NCBI GenBank assembly: GCA_036346405.1
Contig: CM070562.1
Location: 70,513,482-70,577,481 of the forward strand
Length of the DNA stretch: 64,000 bases
Source: Phyllostachys edulis
Lineage: Eukaryota; Streptophyta; Magnoliopsida; Poales; Poaceae
Direction: 5' to 3'
Position numbers and translations under genes: made by a program. Under the pieces are notes generated by a model that did not search any database, was not told the origin of the DNA, and worked only from the letters and a program-made list of their open reading frames with translations. Positions 34,481 to 47,309 of this stretch are shown here, piece after piece; positions within the stretch are counted from its first letter, which is position 1; each line of letters opens with the position of its first letter.

Positions 34481-35614
34481 GCCAGGCGGGGTTTCCGGGA
34501 AGGAGAGGGAGAGGAAGGCGGAGGAGGAGGGGAAGGGGAGGGGAAGAGAGGAGGAAGGGGATTGGGATTGGGGTCTCCCTCTCTTACCCCGCTGATCGGT
34601 GGGTCCTACGACCGAGGGGAAGGGGCCCGATTTTGTACAGCGTGGGAGACGAGGTGGTTGGCACCCTGTGGGCCTTTGGGCCCTTGAGATTTAGTTCGTT
34701 TTCTGCTAGATTCTGTATAAAGAAGGCTTTGGGCTTCATGTACCATGGTAAAATATTAGGCCGTAATTCGGCTTAGCCTACGTGTTCCTGGCCCAAAATT
34801 AAGTGGATGGGCTTTTTGTGTTTCGCGTTACAATTACATTGTTATATTCTATCAGAATTTAAGAGAGAAAAACGTTGGTGTGAAGGGATATGACTTATTT
34901 CCCCACACAATGTATTTAAGAATGGATGATTCGAACCAAATTGGATAGCCCACCAGGCCATCACCCGGTGGTGCTAACGAACTAATGCCAAGAGGCTCTT
35001 CTTATCAGAATTTAAGACTTCACACTCTTTTGCAGGGGCGGACCTAGAACTAAATTTTAGATAGAGCGGAGTCGCAAGCGTGGATCAAAGACCCCTAGTT
35101 GCCTTGCCTCACTAGCTCGCCGCGCGCCCTCACAGCCTCGCCCCTTGGACGTCCCGCTCCTGAGCCCTCGCCCCCTGGACGTCGCACACCCAAGGCCTCA
35201 CCCTCTTGCCACCGAGCGACCTTGCCTCGCCTCAGGCATCAAGCTTCAAGACTCGCCTCGCCTCGATCGCCGCCGCCTGCTTTGTCACCACTCGCTACTT
35301 GGTAAGGGTTAGGGGACGAGAGGACTGAGGAGGCGTGAGTGAGTGAGAAGCGGAGGAGGTCATGAGCCTGTAAGGAAAAGGTGGTGCGAGTGTGGGCTGT
35401 GGGCAGTGCCTTCTAATGGGCCAGCTGACCGACTAGGCCAAGCCCAATTGAACAAAGCCCACGACCACGAAGCAGCCTCCTCTTCAACCTCCGCTCGGCA
35501 CTCGGTGCATCGGTAGCATCCTTCCATGACCACCACGCAACCTATCCGTGGATATGTTTGGGCCCGATGTCCACCAAGTAGGATGGGGTTCTATTGGAGG
35601 AGCTCAAAGCACAC
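34481..35614. other. intergenic, GC-rich promoter side and unassigned DNA
   Basis: 34481-34640 is purine-rich and probably belongs to the promoter side of the plastid-protein gene. At 35034 GCAGGGGCGGACCTAG resembles the terminal sequence of some plant hAT MITEs, but I found no matching inverted end. 35095-35300 is a C-rich stretch with GCCTCGCC-type simple repeats. No gene is supported. Confidence 0.35.
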
Positions 35615-37792
35615 AGAATATCCCAAATTTGGATTTCATTTGAAGCATTTAAAAATAAAAATAATCATTTGAATTTTCTTGGTTAAGTTAAAAGCTTAAT
35701 ATGAATTTTTAGAAATAAATTTTTTTAATGTGATATAAAAACAATTTAATGTGATTAATTTAAACTTTAATTAAATTAAAAGCTATTTAATTTGGGTTCC
35801 TTGAGTTCCAGAGTATTTTCTGGAATTTTCTAAAAAAATTTGGAGTTTATTTGTTATTTCTTTGAGCTCGATTTTATTTAACCTAATTTCTAAATTCGAA
35901 AAACCTTTTCTTTTCCGGATTTTCCTTCGGGCCGAATTCCTTCTTTCCAGGGCCTTTTTCTTTTTCCCCAGCCTACTCCCATTTTCCTCCTGCCCCAACA
36001 AAAATTACCAAATTGACCCATTAACCTCCTTTCCTCTCTCTGCTCGGTGGGACTACCCTCTCAGTGTCTCCTCCTCCTTCCTCCTTTCCTTCTTGCTCCT
36101 ACCACTTGCTCGTGTTCGAGCTGGCTATGTCTCGCTGCCGTGCTCCATGCAAATCCTCCTCTTCGACCCTATTTAAGAGGAACCACCCGCGTCCTTTTGT
36201 TCACCCCAAGCACCTATCCCGAAAGCCTTAGCCACCTCGTCGATTATACCGTCGTTGCGCCAGAATCCGCCGCTGTCGCAAGCTCTTCTTTGCCCGTTCC
36301 ACCGACGTCCATCGTCCTCCATCCGTTCCTCCACCACCATTGAATTCGCCCTTCCACATTCTACATCGTGCTCCTATCGCCATCCCCGGAGGATCGCCGC
36401 TCCACCGTCGCCCTTGTCTTCCCCAAATCTAGTCGCCGCCTCCACCTTCGATCTCTCTCTCCACTCAGCCCCTTGCCCTCCCGCGTGTGTCATCGTGTGT
36501 CCCTCGTCCTCCTCTTCTGTTTCCTCCCTTCTTGTCCTCTCTCCATCGTCATGCTGAGCCGCCACTATCACCCTTCTTCCCCGTCGCCACCTACCTCACC
36601 ATCGTTCGTCACCGTTGCCATGTGCCAACGCCACCCGCGAGCTCCTCTGTTTTCTCCCTAACTCTTTCTCCCTCTGTCATGTGGGTCCCACATGTCAGCT
36701 CCTCTTTCTTTCTCTCTCTTACAACCTAGTCCCACATGTCAGTATTAAATTTATTTTCCTTTAGAAATTTAATTTTAGCCGAAATTAAAATTCTTGCTGA
36801 TGTCATGCTGATGCAGTAATCTAGAATTTTCTTTTGAAAGAAAATTGTAAAATCTAGAATAGTATTTTCTCTCTCTTTTTCATTTCTGGCAAATCTTCTG
36901 AGAGTCTGTTCTCCTTCGTCCAAACTCCGATTCCATCCGAATAAATTCCTAAATTCATCTAAAATTGAGATATTTATTTTAGAGTTGGTTTATATATTTT
37001 TTGGAATTTATTTTAGATTTATTTGTGCTTCGCGTGTTGTTCTCTCTCGTTAAACGATTTATTTCAAGGAGGTGGAGCAGAAGTAAGCTTTGAAGATCCA
37101 AGCGTGGTAACTGAGCAAAGCCAAGGCAAGTCATGGTCATTTGATCATATTGAACCTATGGTTTCAAAATTATATTGTTTTATATTAAATTGCATGCTAT
37201 CTTTATATCAACTGCTTTTGGGAATAATTAATCACCTAATTGTCACTACGCCTCCATTGATTAGTTTGATACCATGAATCATTTGTCACCATAGGATGAT
37301 CGATATTAGTTGGACATATTTGTATCACCAACATGGGTTATCATAGAGATGCTTAGTTATGATGGGCTCATGATTACATGTTCAATATTGATAATTTGAC
37401 TTAACGATATATGGAATTGTGGTGCGATGTCATTGTTGTGGAACTATGGTGTGATGTTACTGTTGCACCAATTATGGTGTGATGTTGCTATTGTAAAATT
37501 TTGTGCCATGGCAGGGATTGTCATTGGTTTGAGTGAACAAAATGATTTATGCTCAAGCGAATGATCTTGTAGTAAAGGGCGTGTGTGAGGCATATTATTT
37601 TGGATGAGGTAGTCTCGCTTGAGTAACTTGTTAAGGACTTAATCTTGTGCGTCACTGAACTAAGTCATATAGTACAACCACACACTAGTATGGGATAGAT
37701 ATGGCTAAATAATTAGCAATGTTTCGGCTTTAGTTCTATTTTTGTAAGTGTGAGTTCCGTGTTGGATACTCATAATGGCGCAAGAGGGGGCC

Positions 37793-39282
37793 TGAAGGGA
37801 TATGGATAGGCTACACCAGTTGGTAATTTCAAAAATTCAACCACGTAAACCAAGATAACATGCAAGCAAGAGATCATAGATCGTTATCACCAGACGCACA
37901 GTGCAGCGGAAGAAGAGTTGGAGCAGCTTGATCCAACGTAGACCACGTCGATGTAGTGGTCGTAGTCGATCGTCCAGCGTTCCTCGATGTTGATCGTTTC
38001 CTTCAGCAACCAATCACGTTCCTTGCAAAGCTGTGGATCGTCATCAAGCGCAACAACAATAGCAGTAGAGTCTCTACGGTATCCACATGTCCAGATATGG
38101 AACACCATGTGCTGGTGTGCTAGCACCAACTCGCACGATAGGGCTCTCTCGAGAAGATGATGGCTAGGGTTTTGGAGGAGCCACTCACGTTGTCTGTCTC
38201 TAGTATGTCCCAACAGCCTCATGCACCTCCTTATATAGAGTCCATGACGGATCCTATCCGGACATGTTTGTTCTAACCTATTAAATGTGTGACCCTGTAG
38301 ATTCATGCGTAATCGTTTGTGACTCGGAAACCCTTTCCGACCACGAGTCTTAGCGGTTTCTAGCAGGACATAACGATTCTCGAATGCACACAAATTATAT
38401 CGGACAAACCTTAATGCAATATGATCTACGAGTAAGTCCTTATCACTCAAGACCAGCTCGTATATCTATACTACCAGTTAGTGATCATGTTTGACCAGAC
38501 TACGACCAGCTCGTATCTGATCGAACTAAACGACCTACTCGTGTATCCTCCCTTTGCCTCACGATATCTGGTTGAACTCTAGGTGAGATATCATGTCATC
38601 CATTGACTGTTCAATTCTTTCTCGATCAAGTGTCGGATACATGTTATCGAACTCTTCGACCACTAGTGGTATGGCCATGCACTTTCTTTATCCGACCACA
38701 TCGAGGGGCCTAGATATATCTCTCCTGTTATGTTAGGAGGGACAAATCTCATATCCGACCAGTCACATTCCTCTGCATATTTTATAGTATACCTGAAAGC
38801 TACCTTTATAACTACCCAGTTACGGAATAGCATTTAGCAACCCCAAAGTGTACTATTACACATGTAGGAAACCATGCTGATCTCAGGTCTAAGGATTATA
38901 CATCATCATTGCTTGAGACCAACTGATGACACATGAAATCATAACAATCTCAATAGTGTCTCAAGATGAGTCAATCTAACACTATGTTCTCTAACATGAT
39001 TATTGATTTGATAACCCTATATCCATGACCGGTGAAACATGGTCATCAATCAATACATGTGTTGGTCGATAAGTCACTAGTGTTCCGACCAGTGACATCC
39101 AACCAGGGATACATTTAGAACGACATCATATAAGTTAAAGAGCTTCACCAAGAAGTCGCATACTTATTAATCTTTATAACTGATTATTCATTCAAGGAAC
39201 AGAATAATATTTATTCTATAACTCATAAACATAGACGTGATACAATCATCTCTATGATTGCCTCTAGGGCATATCACCAACA
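37793..39282 (-). repeat. 3' LTR of copia element
   Basis: 1,490 bp, with TG...CA ends in either direction (TGAAGGGATA at 37793, CACCAACA at 39282). A TATA box CTCTATATAA (minus strand) lies at 38231-38240. A 187-codon minus-strand frame (38450-37887) crosses the R/U5 region and has a shorter counterpart in the 5' LTR; no known domain. Confidence 0.88.
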
Positions 39283-39293
39283 GTCCCTCACTT
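39283..39293 (-). other. polypurine tract of copia element
   Basis: On the minus strand AAGTGAGGGAC sits directly upstream of the 3' LTR, the usual place and composition of the plus-strand primer for reverse transcription. Confidence 0.75.
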
Positions 39294-39506
39294 GTACTAG
39301 AGTCAATCATACAGGTATCTAATACCCATGGCTCTTGTGTGTACCTCATGCTTAGGTTGCGGGAGAGGCTTTGTCAACGAATCAACAATATTCAAATCCA
39401 TGTGCACTTTGCATATCTTTACATCACCTCTTTCAACGATCTCACGAATGATGTGATATCGTCGAAGTATGTGTTTGGACTTTTGATGTGATCTAGGCTC
39501 CTTAGC

Positions 39507-42500
39507 TTATACAATAGCTCCACTATTATCACAATAGAGATCCATTGGACTGGAAGCACTAGCAACCACACCTAGTTCATTAATGAACTTCCTAATCCAT
39601 ATGACTTCTTTTGCAGCTTTGGAAGCCACAATGTACTCAGCCTCTGTTGTAGAATCAGCAACTGCTCCCTGCTTGGAACTTTTCCAACTCTCTGCTCCTT
39701 CATTAAGACAAAAACACAAACCCAGACTGCGATCTAAAATCGTCCTTGGTAGTTTGGAAGCTAGCGTCGCTGTAACTATTTACGATCAGCTCTTCCTTAT
39801 CACCATAAATAAGGAATGCATCCTTAGTCCTTCTTAAGTACTTTAGGATATTTTTTACTGTTATCCAGTGACCTTCATCTGGATCTGACTGATATCTGCT
39901 CGTAACACTTAGAGCATATGATACATCTGGTCGTGTACACAGCATGGCATATATGATAGATCCAATAGCCGTAGCATATGAAATTACTCGTTTTGTCTTG
40001 CTTATCAGTGGTCACAGGACACTAACTCTTGCTAAGACTAATTCCATGACATGGGCAAGAAACCTTTCTTGGAATCTTGCAAGTTGAACCACTTCAACAC
40101 CTTGTCAATGTACATATTTTGGCTTAATCTAATTAGCCTTTTAGATCTATTCCTATAAATCCTTATGCCAAGAATATATGCTGCATCTCCTAAATCTTTC
40201 ATTGAGAAACTATTTCTTAATAAAGTTTTAACAGATTTAAGCATAGAAATATCATTTTCGACCAGTAGTATATCATCTACATACAATATCAGGAACACAA
40301 GTTTGCTCTCACTAACCTTCTTGTAAACACAAGGTTCTTCTTCATTTTTGATGAAGTCAAACCCTTTGACCACTTTATCAAAACAAATGTTCCAACTCTG
40401 GGATGCTTGCTTCAATCCATAGATGGATTTCTTAAGCTTGCATACCTTTCTAGCTTCCCGTGGATCGATAAAATCCTAAGGTTGTGTCATGTACATATCC
40501 TCACTTATGTTTCCATTTAGGAAAATTGTTTTGACACCCATTTGCTATATCTCATAATCAAAATATGTAGCAATAGCTAGAATGATCCAGATAGACGTAA
40601 GCATAGCAACGGGCGAGAAAGTTTCATCACAAAAGTAATATCCTTTAATTTCCTTAGGATACCCCACAAAGAAGAATTTATCTGATTTGGATGTGAGTTT
40701 ATCAGACGTCAAACGTTTTACATAAACCTCACAACCCCATATCCTTAGAAAAGACAATCCAGGACACTTCCTGGTCTATAGCTCATATGGTGTCATTTCT
40801 ACTGTTTTTTATGGAACCCTGTTTAAAGTGAAACCAGCTGTTTCCAGAGCGTATCCCCATAATTGCATTGGAAGATCAGATTGGCTCATTATTGACCAAA
40901 CCATGTCTAACAATATTCGATTCCGTCATTCAGATACCCTGTTCCATTGAGGTGTTCTCGGCGGAGTGAGTTGTGGAACAATTCCACACTTCTTTAGATG
41001 ATCACCAAACCCACGGCCCAAATATTCACCTCCACGATCAGATCATAGACATTTGATTGCCTTGCCAAGTTGATTATGTACTTCATACCGAAATTCTTTG
41101 AACTTTTTAAAGGATTCCGACTTATGCCTCATCAGGTAACATAGCCATATCTACTGAAATCATCAGTAAAAGTTATGAAGTACTGAAAAGCACCTCTGGT
41201 TGGAGTGCTCATTGGTCCACATACATCCGAATGTATTACGACCAGTAAGTCACTCGCCCTCTCACCTCTGGTCGTGAAAGGCGCCCTTGTCATCTTGCCA
41301 AGTAAAAAAGATTCACATATTTCGAATGATTCAAAATCAATTGAGTTTAGAAAACCATCTTTATGGAGCTTCATCAAGCGCTTCTCATTTATATGACCTA
41401 GATGACAATGTCAAATAAAAATGGGATTCAAATCATTAGGTCGAAGTCTCTTAGCATTTATGTTATTGACCGGCATATCCTCAAGATTCAAAACATATAA
41501 TCCATTCACCAATGGAGCATGGCCATAAAGTATATCTTCAAAATAAATTAAACAATAATTGTTCTTTATTTTGAACTCATAACCTTCTGCTCCTAAACAA
41601 GAAGTAGAAATAATATTTTTGTTTAAGGCAGGAACATAATAACAATTATTTAGTTCGATAACTAATCCTGAGGGTAAAGCTAATGGTAAAGTGCCAATAG
41701 CTAATGCAGCAACTCTTGCTCCATTGCTTACGTGAAGATCAACCTTGCCTCTTGCCAAACTTCTACTCCCTATCAGTCCCTGCATTGAATTGCAAAGATG
41801 AGCAACCGATCTGGTATCAAATACCTAAGAACCGGTCGAAGAAGTAGCAAGATTAATTTATATAACATTTATACCTGAACTGAAAGTTTTACCTCCTTTG
41901 TTCTTTTTCATTTCTACCAAGTACTTCTTGCAATTTCTCTTCCAATATCCAGTCTCATAACAATGGTAACATTTTGTGTCAGGCTTAGGACCCAGCTTGA
42001 GCTTCTTAAGCTTAGCCTTGAGACTCTCGATCCCATCTTGAGTCTTTTATTTGCCTTTTCCCTTTCCCGGCTTACCCTTCTTCTTGAAGCTAGTAGTCTT
42101 TTGAACCATCATCACATGATTAGAACTTTCTTGATGCTCTCCTCAGCACCTTTAAGTATGCCATGCAATTTGGTCATTGACTTCTCCCTGTCATTCATAC
42201 GAAAATTCAATATGACAGGCTCAAAGCTCGCAGGGAGTGATTGGATAATCATATCAGTAGCCAACTCTTGGCTAAGGGGAAAACTAAGCTTTTCCAAGAT
42301 CTCAATGTGACCAATCATTTTGATCACATAAGGACTAATAGGGTTATCTTCTAACAACCTGCAAGAAAATAATGCCTTGGAGGTATTGAACTTCTCTGCC
42401 CTTGCTTGATCCTGAAACATACCTTTTAGACTTACAATCATATTGTAAGTATCTATGGTCTCATATTGCTTCTGAAGCTCAGAGTTCATGGTGGCAAGCA

Positions 42501-42705
42501 TAAGGCAGTTCACATCGACTGCGTCATTGCAATGCTTCTCATGAGCATTCTTTTCAGCTCGAGTAGCATCAGCATTCGGTTCCTCAGGATATGGACCCTC
42601 TAGAACATATTTATTTTTTTCTTGTTTGAGAACAATTCTCATATTACGAAACCAGTCAATGAAGCTGATTCCATTTAGTTTTTCTTTCTCAAGAATAGAT
42701 CGCAA
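39507..42705 (-). pseudogene. copia gag-pol polyprotein, broken
   Basis: Domains are in copia order on the minus strand. Gag (42705-42112) has FIDWFRNMRIVLKQEKNKY. A zinc knuckle near 41930-41970 has its His changed to Tyr (CYHCYETGYWKRNC). A protease/pre-integrase segment (41785-41411) has CYYVPALNKNIIS. Integrase (41377-41132 and 40757-40545) has SDVCGPMSTPTRGAFQYF. Reverse transcriptase (40415-40038) has LYVDDILL with the YVDD active site at about 40272-40283. RNase H (39945-39507) has DVSYALSVTSRYQSDP and TEAEYIVASKAAKEVIW. The frames are separated by stops and shifts, and parts of integrase and RT are missing from open frames. The integrase-before-RT order is diagnostic for copia. Confidence 0.88.
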
Positions 42706-42749
42706 GTTAAAGGTAGGTGCAGAAGAAGTAGTTGATGCTATGATCTACA

Positions 42750-44168
42750 ACAGAAATGTATGCAAAGATTCAGCACTATGTTTGTGTAAGATCTTCTATT
42801 AGACTTATATGTTGGTGGTTATGTTTGACCAGTCTACGACCAGCTCATATCTCCATACGACTAGTCCATATCTGGTCGTATCTCCATACTACTAGTACAT
42901 ACCTGGTCGAACTTAATCATCAACAGTCAATAAAAGATACTCTCACTATATGTTCTAAACCATGTTTCTCTCTAACATCATATAGTGGGTTCAAGATCCA
43001 TAAATCATTAAGTCCTAGTGAGCTTTGGCATCACTGCTAGAAACCTAGTGATTTTAGGTAGGCAACCTTTTGTCAATCATATCTCATATGACTCATATTT
43101 GTTAGGTGACGTATCTATGCCCCAGCAACCAACATTATGCCCCAAGGTCCAAAACTGTTTTGATAGCCTTGTCAAGTTAAACAATTACTATGCTTGTGGG
43201 TGTCCGACACCCACCCTATCTTATTAAGATAGTTCATGGCACCCTACTTTGGTAGGCCTACCAATTAACGACCAAAATCGTGATAGGTGCAGCAATTAGA
43301 AAGACATCAAATTAACTTAATTTTTCTTGCGGATACTACATGTTAAAACATCTAATGATAAAACATGATCAAATAGCATAACAGGAACAAAATAAACATT
43401 CACAGATAATCATATTAAACTGTGAAATAGTATGACCCTTAACATGACGATCTCCATCACCATGCTTCCTGTCCTCCGACCATCATGCTTGAAATCTCGG
43501 ACCGTATTCATCTACTAAGCAATTACTCCTAAAAGCTAGTGATGAATTACATAGGATAATATCAAGCATTATATGTCGACACGCAGATCGTTATACAATA
43601 ATATGTAGTTCGTTGGCTATATCATAGCATGACACGCAGGCCAAGAAAATCCATACATGCATTACATACACAATGGGTCATATTATTCACATCAATCCCT
43701 GCAAAAGTTGTTAAGCATAGAATCCAATTCTATCGGGCGACATGAGCACATACTACTATATAGCGCGGTAACGATTTTCCAGGACATGAATCTTATTCAC
43801 GTAATCGAGCCTTAAAAATCATCATCATCAGATTAATCATATTAACCCTATTCAAAACCAATCTGATTAGTACTTTCGCACGACCATGCATCGCAACATA
43901 CTTCGATGGTGGAATTCCGACCTGTAAGAGTATCATGAAATGCGATCGTAAACGAGTGCAGCAAATCATCTTTTGCTCTCAATTTGTACCTCCCACAAAC
44001 CCATCTACTATCGCCGAAACCCGATCGATCTTATCGACTAGTGCCTAGACCGTTCCATCCTTATGAACCGATCTAGGTTACCAAACCCGACCAGTAATAG
44101 ATCCAATCTACTACTGCCACATATCAAGTATATGCGATCGATCTAGATAAAAAAAACTACGTAAGATA
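42750..44168 (-). other. copia 5' leader region
   Basis: AT-rich, non-coding DNA between the gag start and the primer-binding site. It contains short repeats of the CGACCAGCTCATATCTCCAT type (42837-42905) that also occur in the LTRs. No open frame of note. Confidence 0.5.
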
Positions 44169-44180
44169 GCTCTAATACCA
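44169..44180 (-). other. primer-binding site of copia element
   Basis: On the minus strand TGGTATTAGAGC follows the 5' LTR after one base. It differs by one base from TGGTATCAGAGC, the complement of the initiator tRNA-Met 3' end. Confidence 0.85.
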
Positions 44181-44181
44181 C

Positions 44182-45688
44182 TGAAGGGATACAGGTAGGT
44201 TACACCAGCTAGCAATTTTAAAAATTCTACCACATAAATCAGGATGACATGCAAGCAACAGATCATAGATCGTTATCACCGGACGTGCAGTGCAGAGGAA
44301 GAAGAGTTGGAACAGCCTGATCCAACATAGAGCGCGTCAATGTAGTGCCCGTAGTCAATCGTCCAGCGTTCCTCGATGTCGATCGTCTCCTCCAGCAACC
44401 AATCGCATTCCTTGCGAAGTCGTGGATCGTACTCAAGTGCAACAACAACTGTAGTAGTGTCTCTATGGTATCCATATGTCCAGAGATGCAACACCGTGCA
44501 CTGGTGTGCTAGCACCAACTCGCACGATAGGGCTTTATCGAGAAGATGGTGGCTAGGGTTTCGGAGGAGCAACTCACGTTGTCTGTCTCTAGTATGTCCT
44601 AACAACCTCATGCATCTCCTTATGTAGAGTCCATGACGAATCATATCTGAATACGTTTGTTCCAACCCATTAAGAGTGTGACCCTGTAGGTTCATGCGTA
44701 ATCGGTTGTGACTCGGAAACACTTTTCGACCGCGAGTCGTTAGTGGTTCTTAGAAGGATATAATGATTCCCGAATACACACAAATTATATCGGACGGACC
44801 TTAATGAAATATGACCTACGAGTAAGTCCTTATCACTCATGACTAGCTCGTATCTCTATACGATCAGTTAGTGATCATATTCGACCAGACTACGACCAGC
44901 TCGTATCTGATCGAACTAAATGACCTGCTCAATCGTGTATTCTCCCCTGCCTCACGATATCTGGTTGAACTCCAGGTGAGATATCATGTCATCCATGGAC
45001 AGTTCAATTCTTTCTCGATCAAGTGTCGGATAACTTCATGTAGTCGAACTCTTCGACCACTAGTGTCATGACCATGCACTTTCTTTATCCGACCACATCG
45101 AGGGGCCCAGAGATATCTCTCCTGTTATGTTAGGAGAGACAAATATCATATCCGACCAGTCACATTTCCCCGCATGTTTCATAGTATACCTGAAAGCTGC
45201 CTTTATAACTACCCAGTTACGGAGTAGCGTTTGGCAACCCCAAAGTGTACTATTACACATGTAGAAAACCATATTGATCTCAGGTCTAAGGATTATACAT
45301 CATCATTACTTGAGACCAACTGATGACACATGAAATCATAATAATCTCAACAGTGTCTCTAGATAGGTCAATCTAACACCATGTCCTCTAACATGTGTTC
45401 ACATTATTGATTTGATATCCCTATATCCATGACCAGTGAAACATGATCAGCAATCAATACATGTACTGGTCGATAAGTCACTAGTGTTTCGACCAATGAC
45501 GTCTGACCACAGATACAGTTAGAACGACGTCATATAAGTTAAAGAGCTTCACCAACAAGTCACATACTTGTTAATCTTTATAGCCGATGATTCATTTTCA
45601 ATGAACAGAATAACATTTATTCTATAACTCATAAACATAGACGTGAGACAATCATCTCTATGATTGCCTCTAGGGCATATCGCCAAGA
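44182..45688 (-). repeat. 5' LTR of copia element
   Basis: 1,507 bp, aligned with the 3' LTR along its whole length with scattered substitutions and small indels. The TATA-box position (about 44620-44628) is mutated to TATGTAGAG, which would weaken transcription. It carries a 148-codon minus-strand frame (44722-44276) in the same place as the longer frame of the other LTR. Confidence 0.88.
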
Positions 45689-46617
45689 GGGCCTTGTCTG
45701 GTCGTGATGACATTCAGTGTTGAAACCTTAACAGGCAGAGCTGGGTTGGGAAGGAGCTTTGTAAAGGCCTTGTGATAATCACTTAGTTGCGCACCTACGG
45801 AAGTGTGTGAACGGATATTATAAGTTGATTTATCGCTTGTGGGCAAAGCTGTACAACTCTGCAGAGTGAAAACTGTTTAAAAAGTTGTGTCCCCGATTAT
45901 GGACAACGCCCGAGGATTTCGCATGAGAGGTAGAGTTTATTTATATTAAAAAAAAGTGTCAGAAGGTGAATGGGAGATTCACCGGTGAATGTGATGTTCA
46001 CGTGGTGGATGGGATGTTCACTTGGTGGTTTGGTTGGAAAGTGAACAGAGGTTCACTAGTTATTTCAAAGTAATTGTTTATTTATTTATTATTTCTTTCA
46101 ATAACGTATTTCAATCTATTTACTATATTTACTATCAATAATGTTTTATGCAAAAAGAACCATACAACTACTCTTTTGTTCAAACCTTGCATGAACATTA
46201 ATTGCATATTGTTCCCTACGACTTGTTGAGTACTTTATGTACTCACGATTTTAAAAACTTTGCTGCTCAGTTGAAGAGTATCAAGCTGCTCAAGAGTTCT
46301 ACGAAGAGAAATCATTTGAAGGCTTTGCGAATTATGATGCGTTCTCCACTCGATTGCCTGTAGACAAGTTGATTGGTATTTCCAAGTTTTTTCGTTCCGG
46401 TTCAAGAGTTTATTTGTTTCTTTAGCTCTGCGTGACAAGTTAAGTAAACGTTGACTATAAGATCCATTTATTACTACTATTGTTATTTTGAGATGTTTTT
46501 AGTTAAATTGATAAATAGATGGTAATTCGTCGATGTTTCTTGTGTGAACTAGTTACTGATTTGAGACTAATTCAGAATACACAGAGGGTTTCGGATATAT
46601 AAATCTGGATCTCGACA

Positions 46618-46822
46618 CCGCCCGACCATACCCGAAGGGAGGTTCGCCCCATGAATGATTCCACTTCAAGCAAAAACAATCGGGCTTCCACTCGGTCTAC
46701 TTCGAACATTTCTTCCACCATGAGGCGAGTTCATTTACGATTGTCTCGTATGTGGGCTTGTAGAACGGGTGGTTGCTCAAGGCAAAAAAAAAGACGGAAC
46801 TCAAGTGGAGAACTACAATTAA
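46618..46822 (+). other. unassigned short stretch
   Basis: A plus-strand frame from 46651 (63 codons, Ser/Arg-rich) is present but has no recognised domain. It lies between the gypsy LTR and the long-TIR element. Confidence 0.25.
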
Positions 46823-47303
46823 TGGAGTGTTTTTTTTTCTAATATAGCACTGTTGAAACGCGCAATATCAAATGTAGCTCTCTCTTTGCGCCAAATGCAA
46901 AAAAAAGTCACCAAGTTCGTGCGCTAGAGGACCGGAGTCGCCGACGGAACGACACGTCGTCGTGTTCATACGCCTGGGGCACAGACACGCCAAGTCTGTG
47001 AGCCTAGGGCACGGACGAGCGACGCGCAGGCACGACGCGTGGCGCATGGACGCGAGCCAACACCGTGCCTGGGGCGCACGGACACGCCGGTACCGTGCCT
47101 CGGACGAACGAACGTGTTGGCACTATGCCTCAGGTGCACAGACTCGTCGGCACCGTGCCGCGGGCGCACGGACGCCGCGACGTGTTGCTCCGCCGGCAAC
47201 TCTAGCGCACGGACGCGGTGCCTTTTTTGCACTTAGCGCAGAGAGAAAGCTATATTTGCTATTGCGCATGTAAAATATGTTATTCTAGCAAAAAAAAAAA
47301 CTC
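46823..47303. mobile_element. long-TIR transposon with GC-rich tandem repeats
   Basis: The left arm (46823-46908) and the right arm (47215-47303) are inverted copies over about 85 bp. They include GGAGTGTTTTTTTTTCTAAT at the tip and GCGCAATATCAAATGTAGCT against GCGCAATAGCAAATATAGCT further in. AATTAA lies outside both ends (46817-46822 and 47304-47309). The core (46930-47215) is very GC-rich with about 38-bp repeats of the CACCGTGCCTGGGGCGCACGG type. Long TIRs suggest a Mutator-like or foldback element; the 6-bp flank is not diagnostic. Confidence 0.6.
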
Positions 47304-47309
47304 CAATTA

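Larger units (their letters stand above)
37793..45688 (-). mobile_element. Ty1/copia retrotransposon with two LTRs, TSD GGGCC
   Basis: Two LTR copies (37793-39282 and 44182-45688) bracket a degenerate copia polyprotein read on the minus strand. GGGCC flanks it at 37788-37792 and 45689-45693. A tRNA-Met-type primer site adjoins the 5' LTR (44169-44180) and a purine tract adjoins the 3' LTR (39283-39293). The total is 7.9 kb. The 5' LTR end reads CCAAGA instead of CCAACA, a terminal mutation, and its TATA box is altered (TATGTAG against TATATAG in the 3' LTR). Stops and frameshifts in pol show it is not autonomous. Confidence 0.9.
35615..46617 (-). mobile_element. gypsy-type long LTR, minus orientation, split by a copia element
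   Basis: Read on the minus strand the LTR starts TGTCGAGATCC at 46617 and shares CCTCTGTGTATTCTGAA, CACTCTGCAGAGTTGTACAG and the ACTAGTGAACxxCTGTTCACTT block with the solo LTR at 18203-21054. It ends near 35615 with AAATTTGGGATATTCTG, a degraded GGGATGTTACA-type end. Without the copia insertion and one target copy it is about 3.1 kb. I found no matching flanking duplication, so it may be an old solo LTR or a truncated element. GC-rich DNA at 35990-36700 corresponds to the GC-rich part of the related LTR and is not a gene. Confidence 0.7.

Noticed and set aside
34376..34776. Plus-strand frames of 103 and 114 codons
   Set aside because: They overlap the first exon and promoter of the minus-strand plastid-protein gene and encode Gly/Arg-rich low-complexity sequence.
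35034..35060. hAT-like start CAGGGGCGGACC
   Set aside because: No inverted partner or 8-bp duplication was found, so an element could not be delimited.
35862..36729. Several overlapping plus-strand frames near 100 codons
   Set aside because: Pyrimidine-rich LTR DNA of the gypsy family also present at 18203-21054; translations are Ser/Pro/Leu-rich only.
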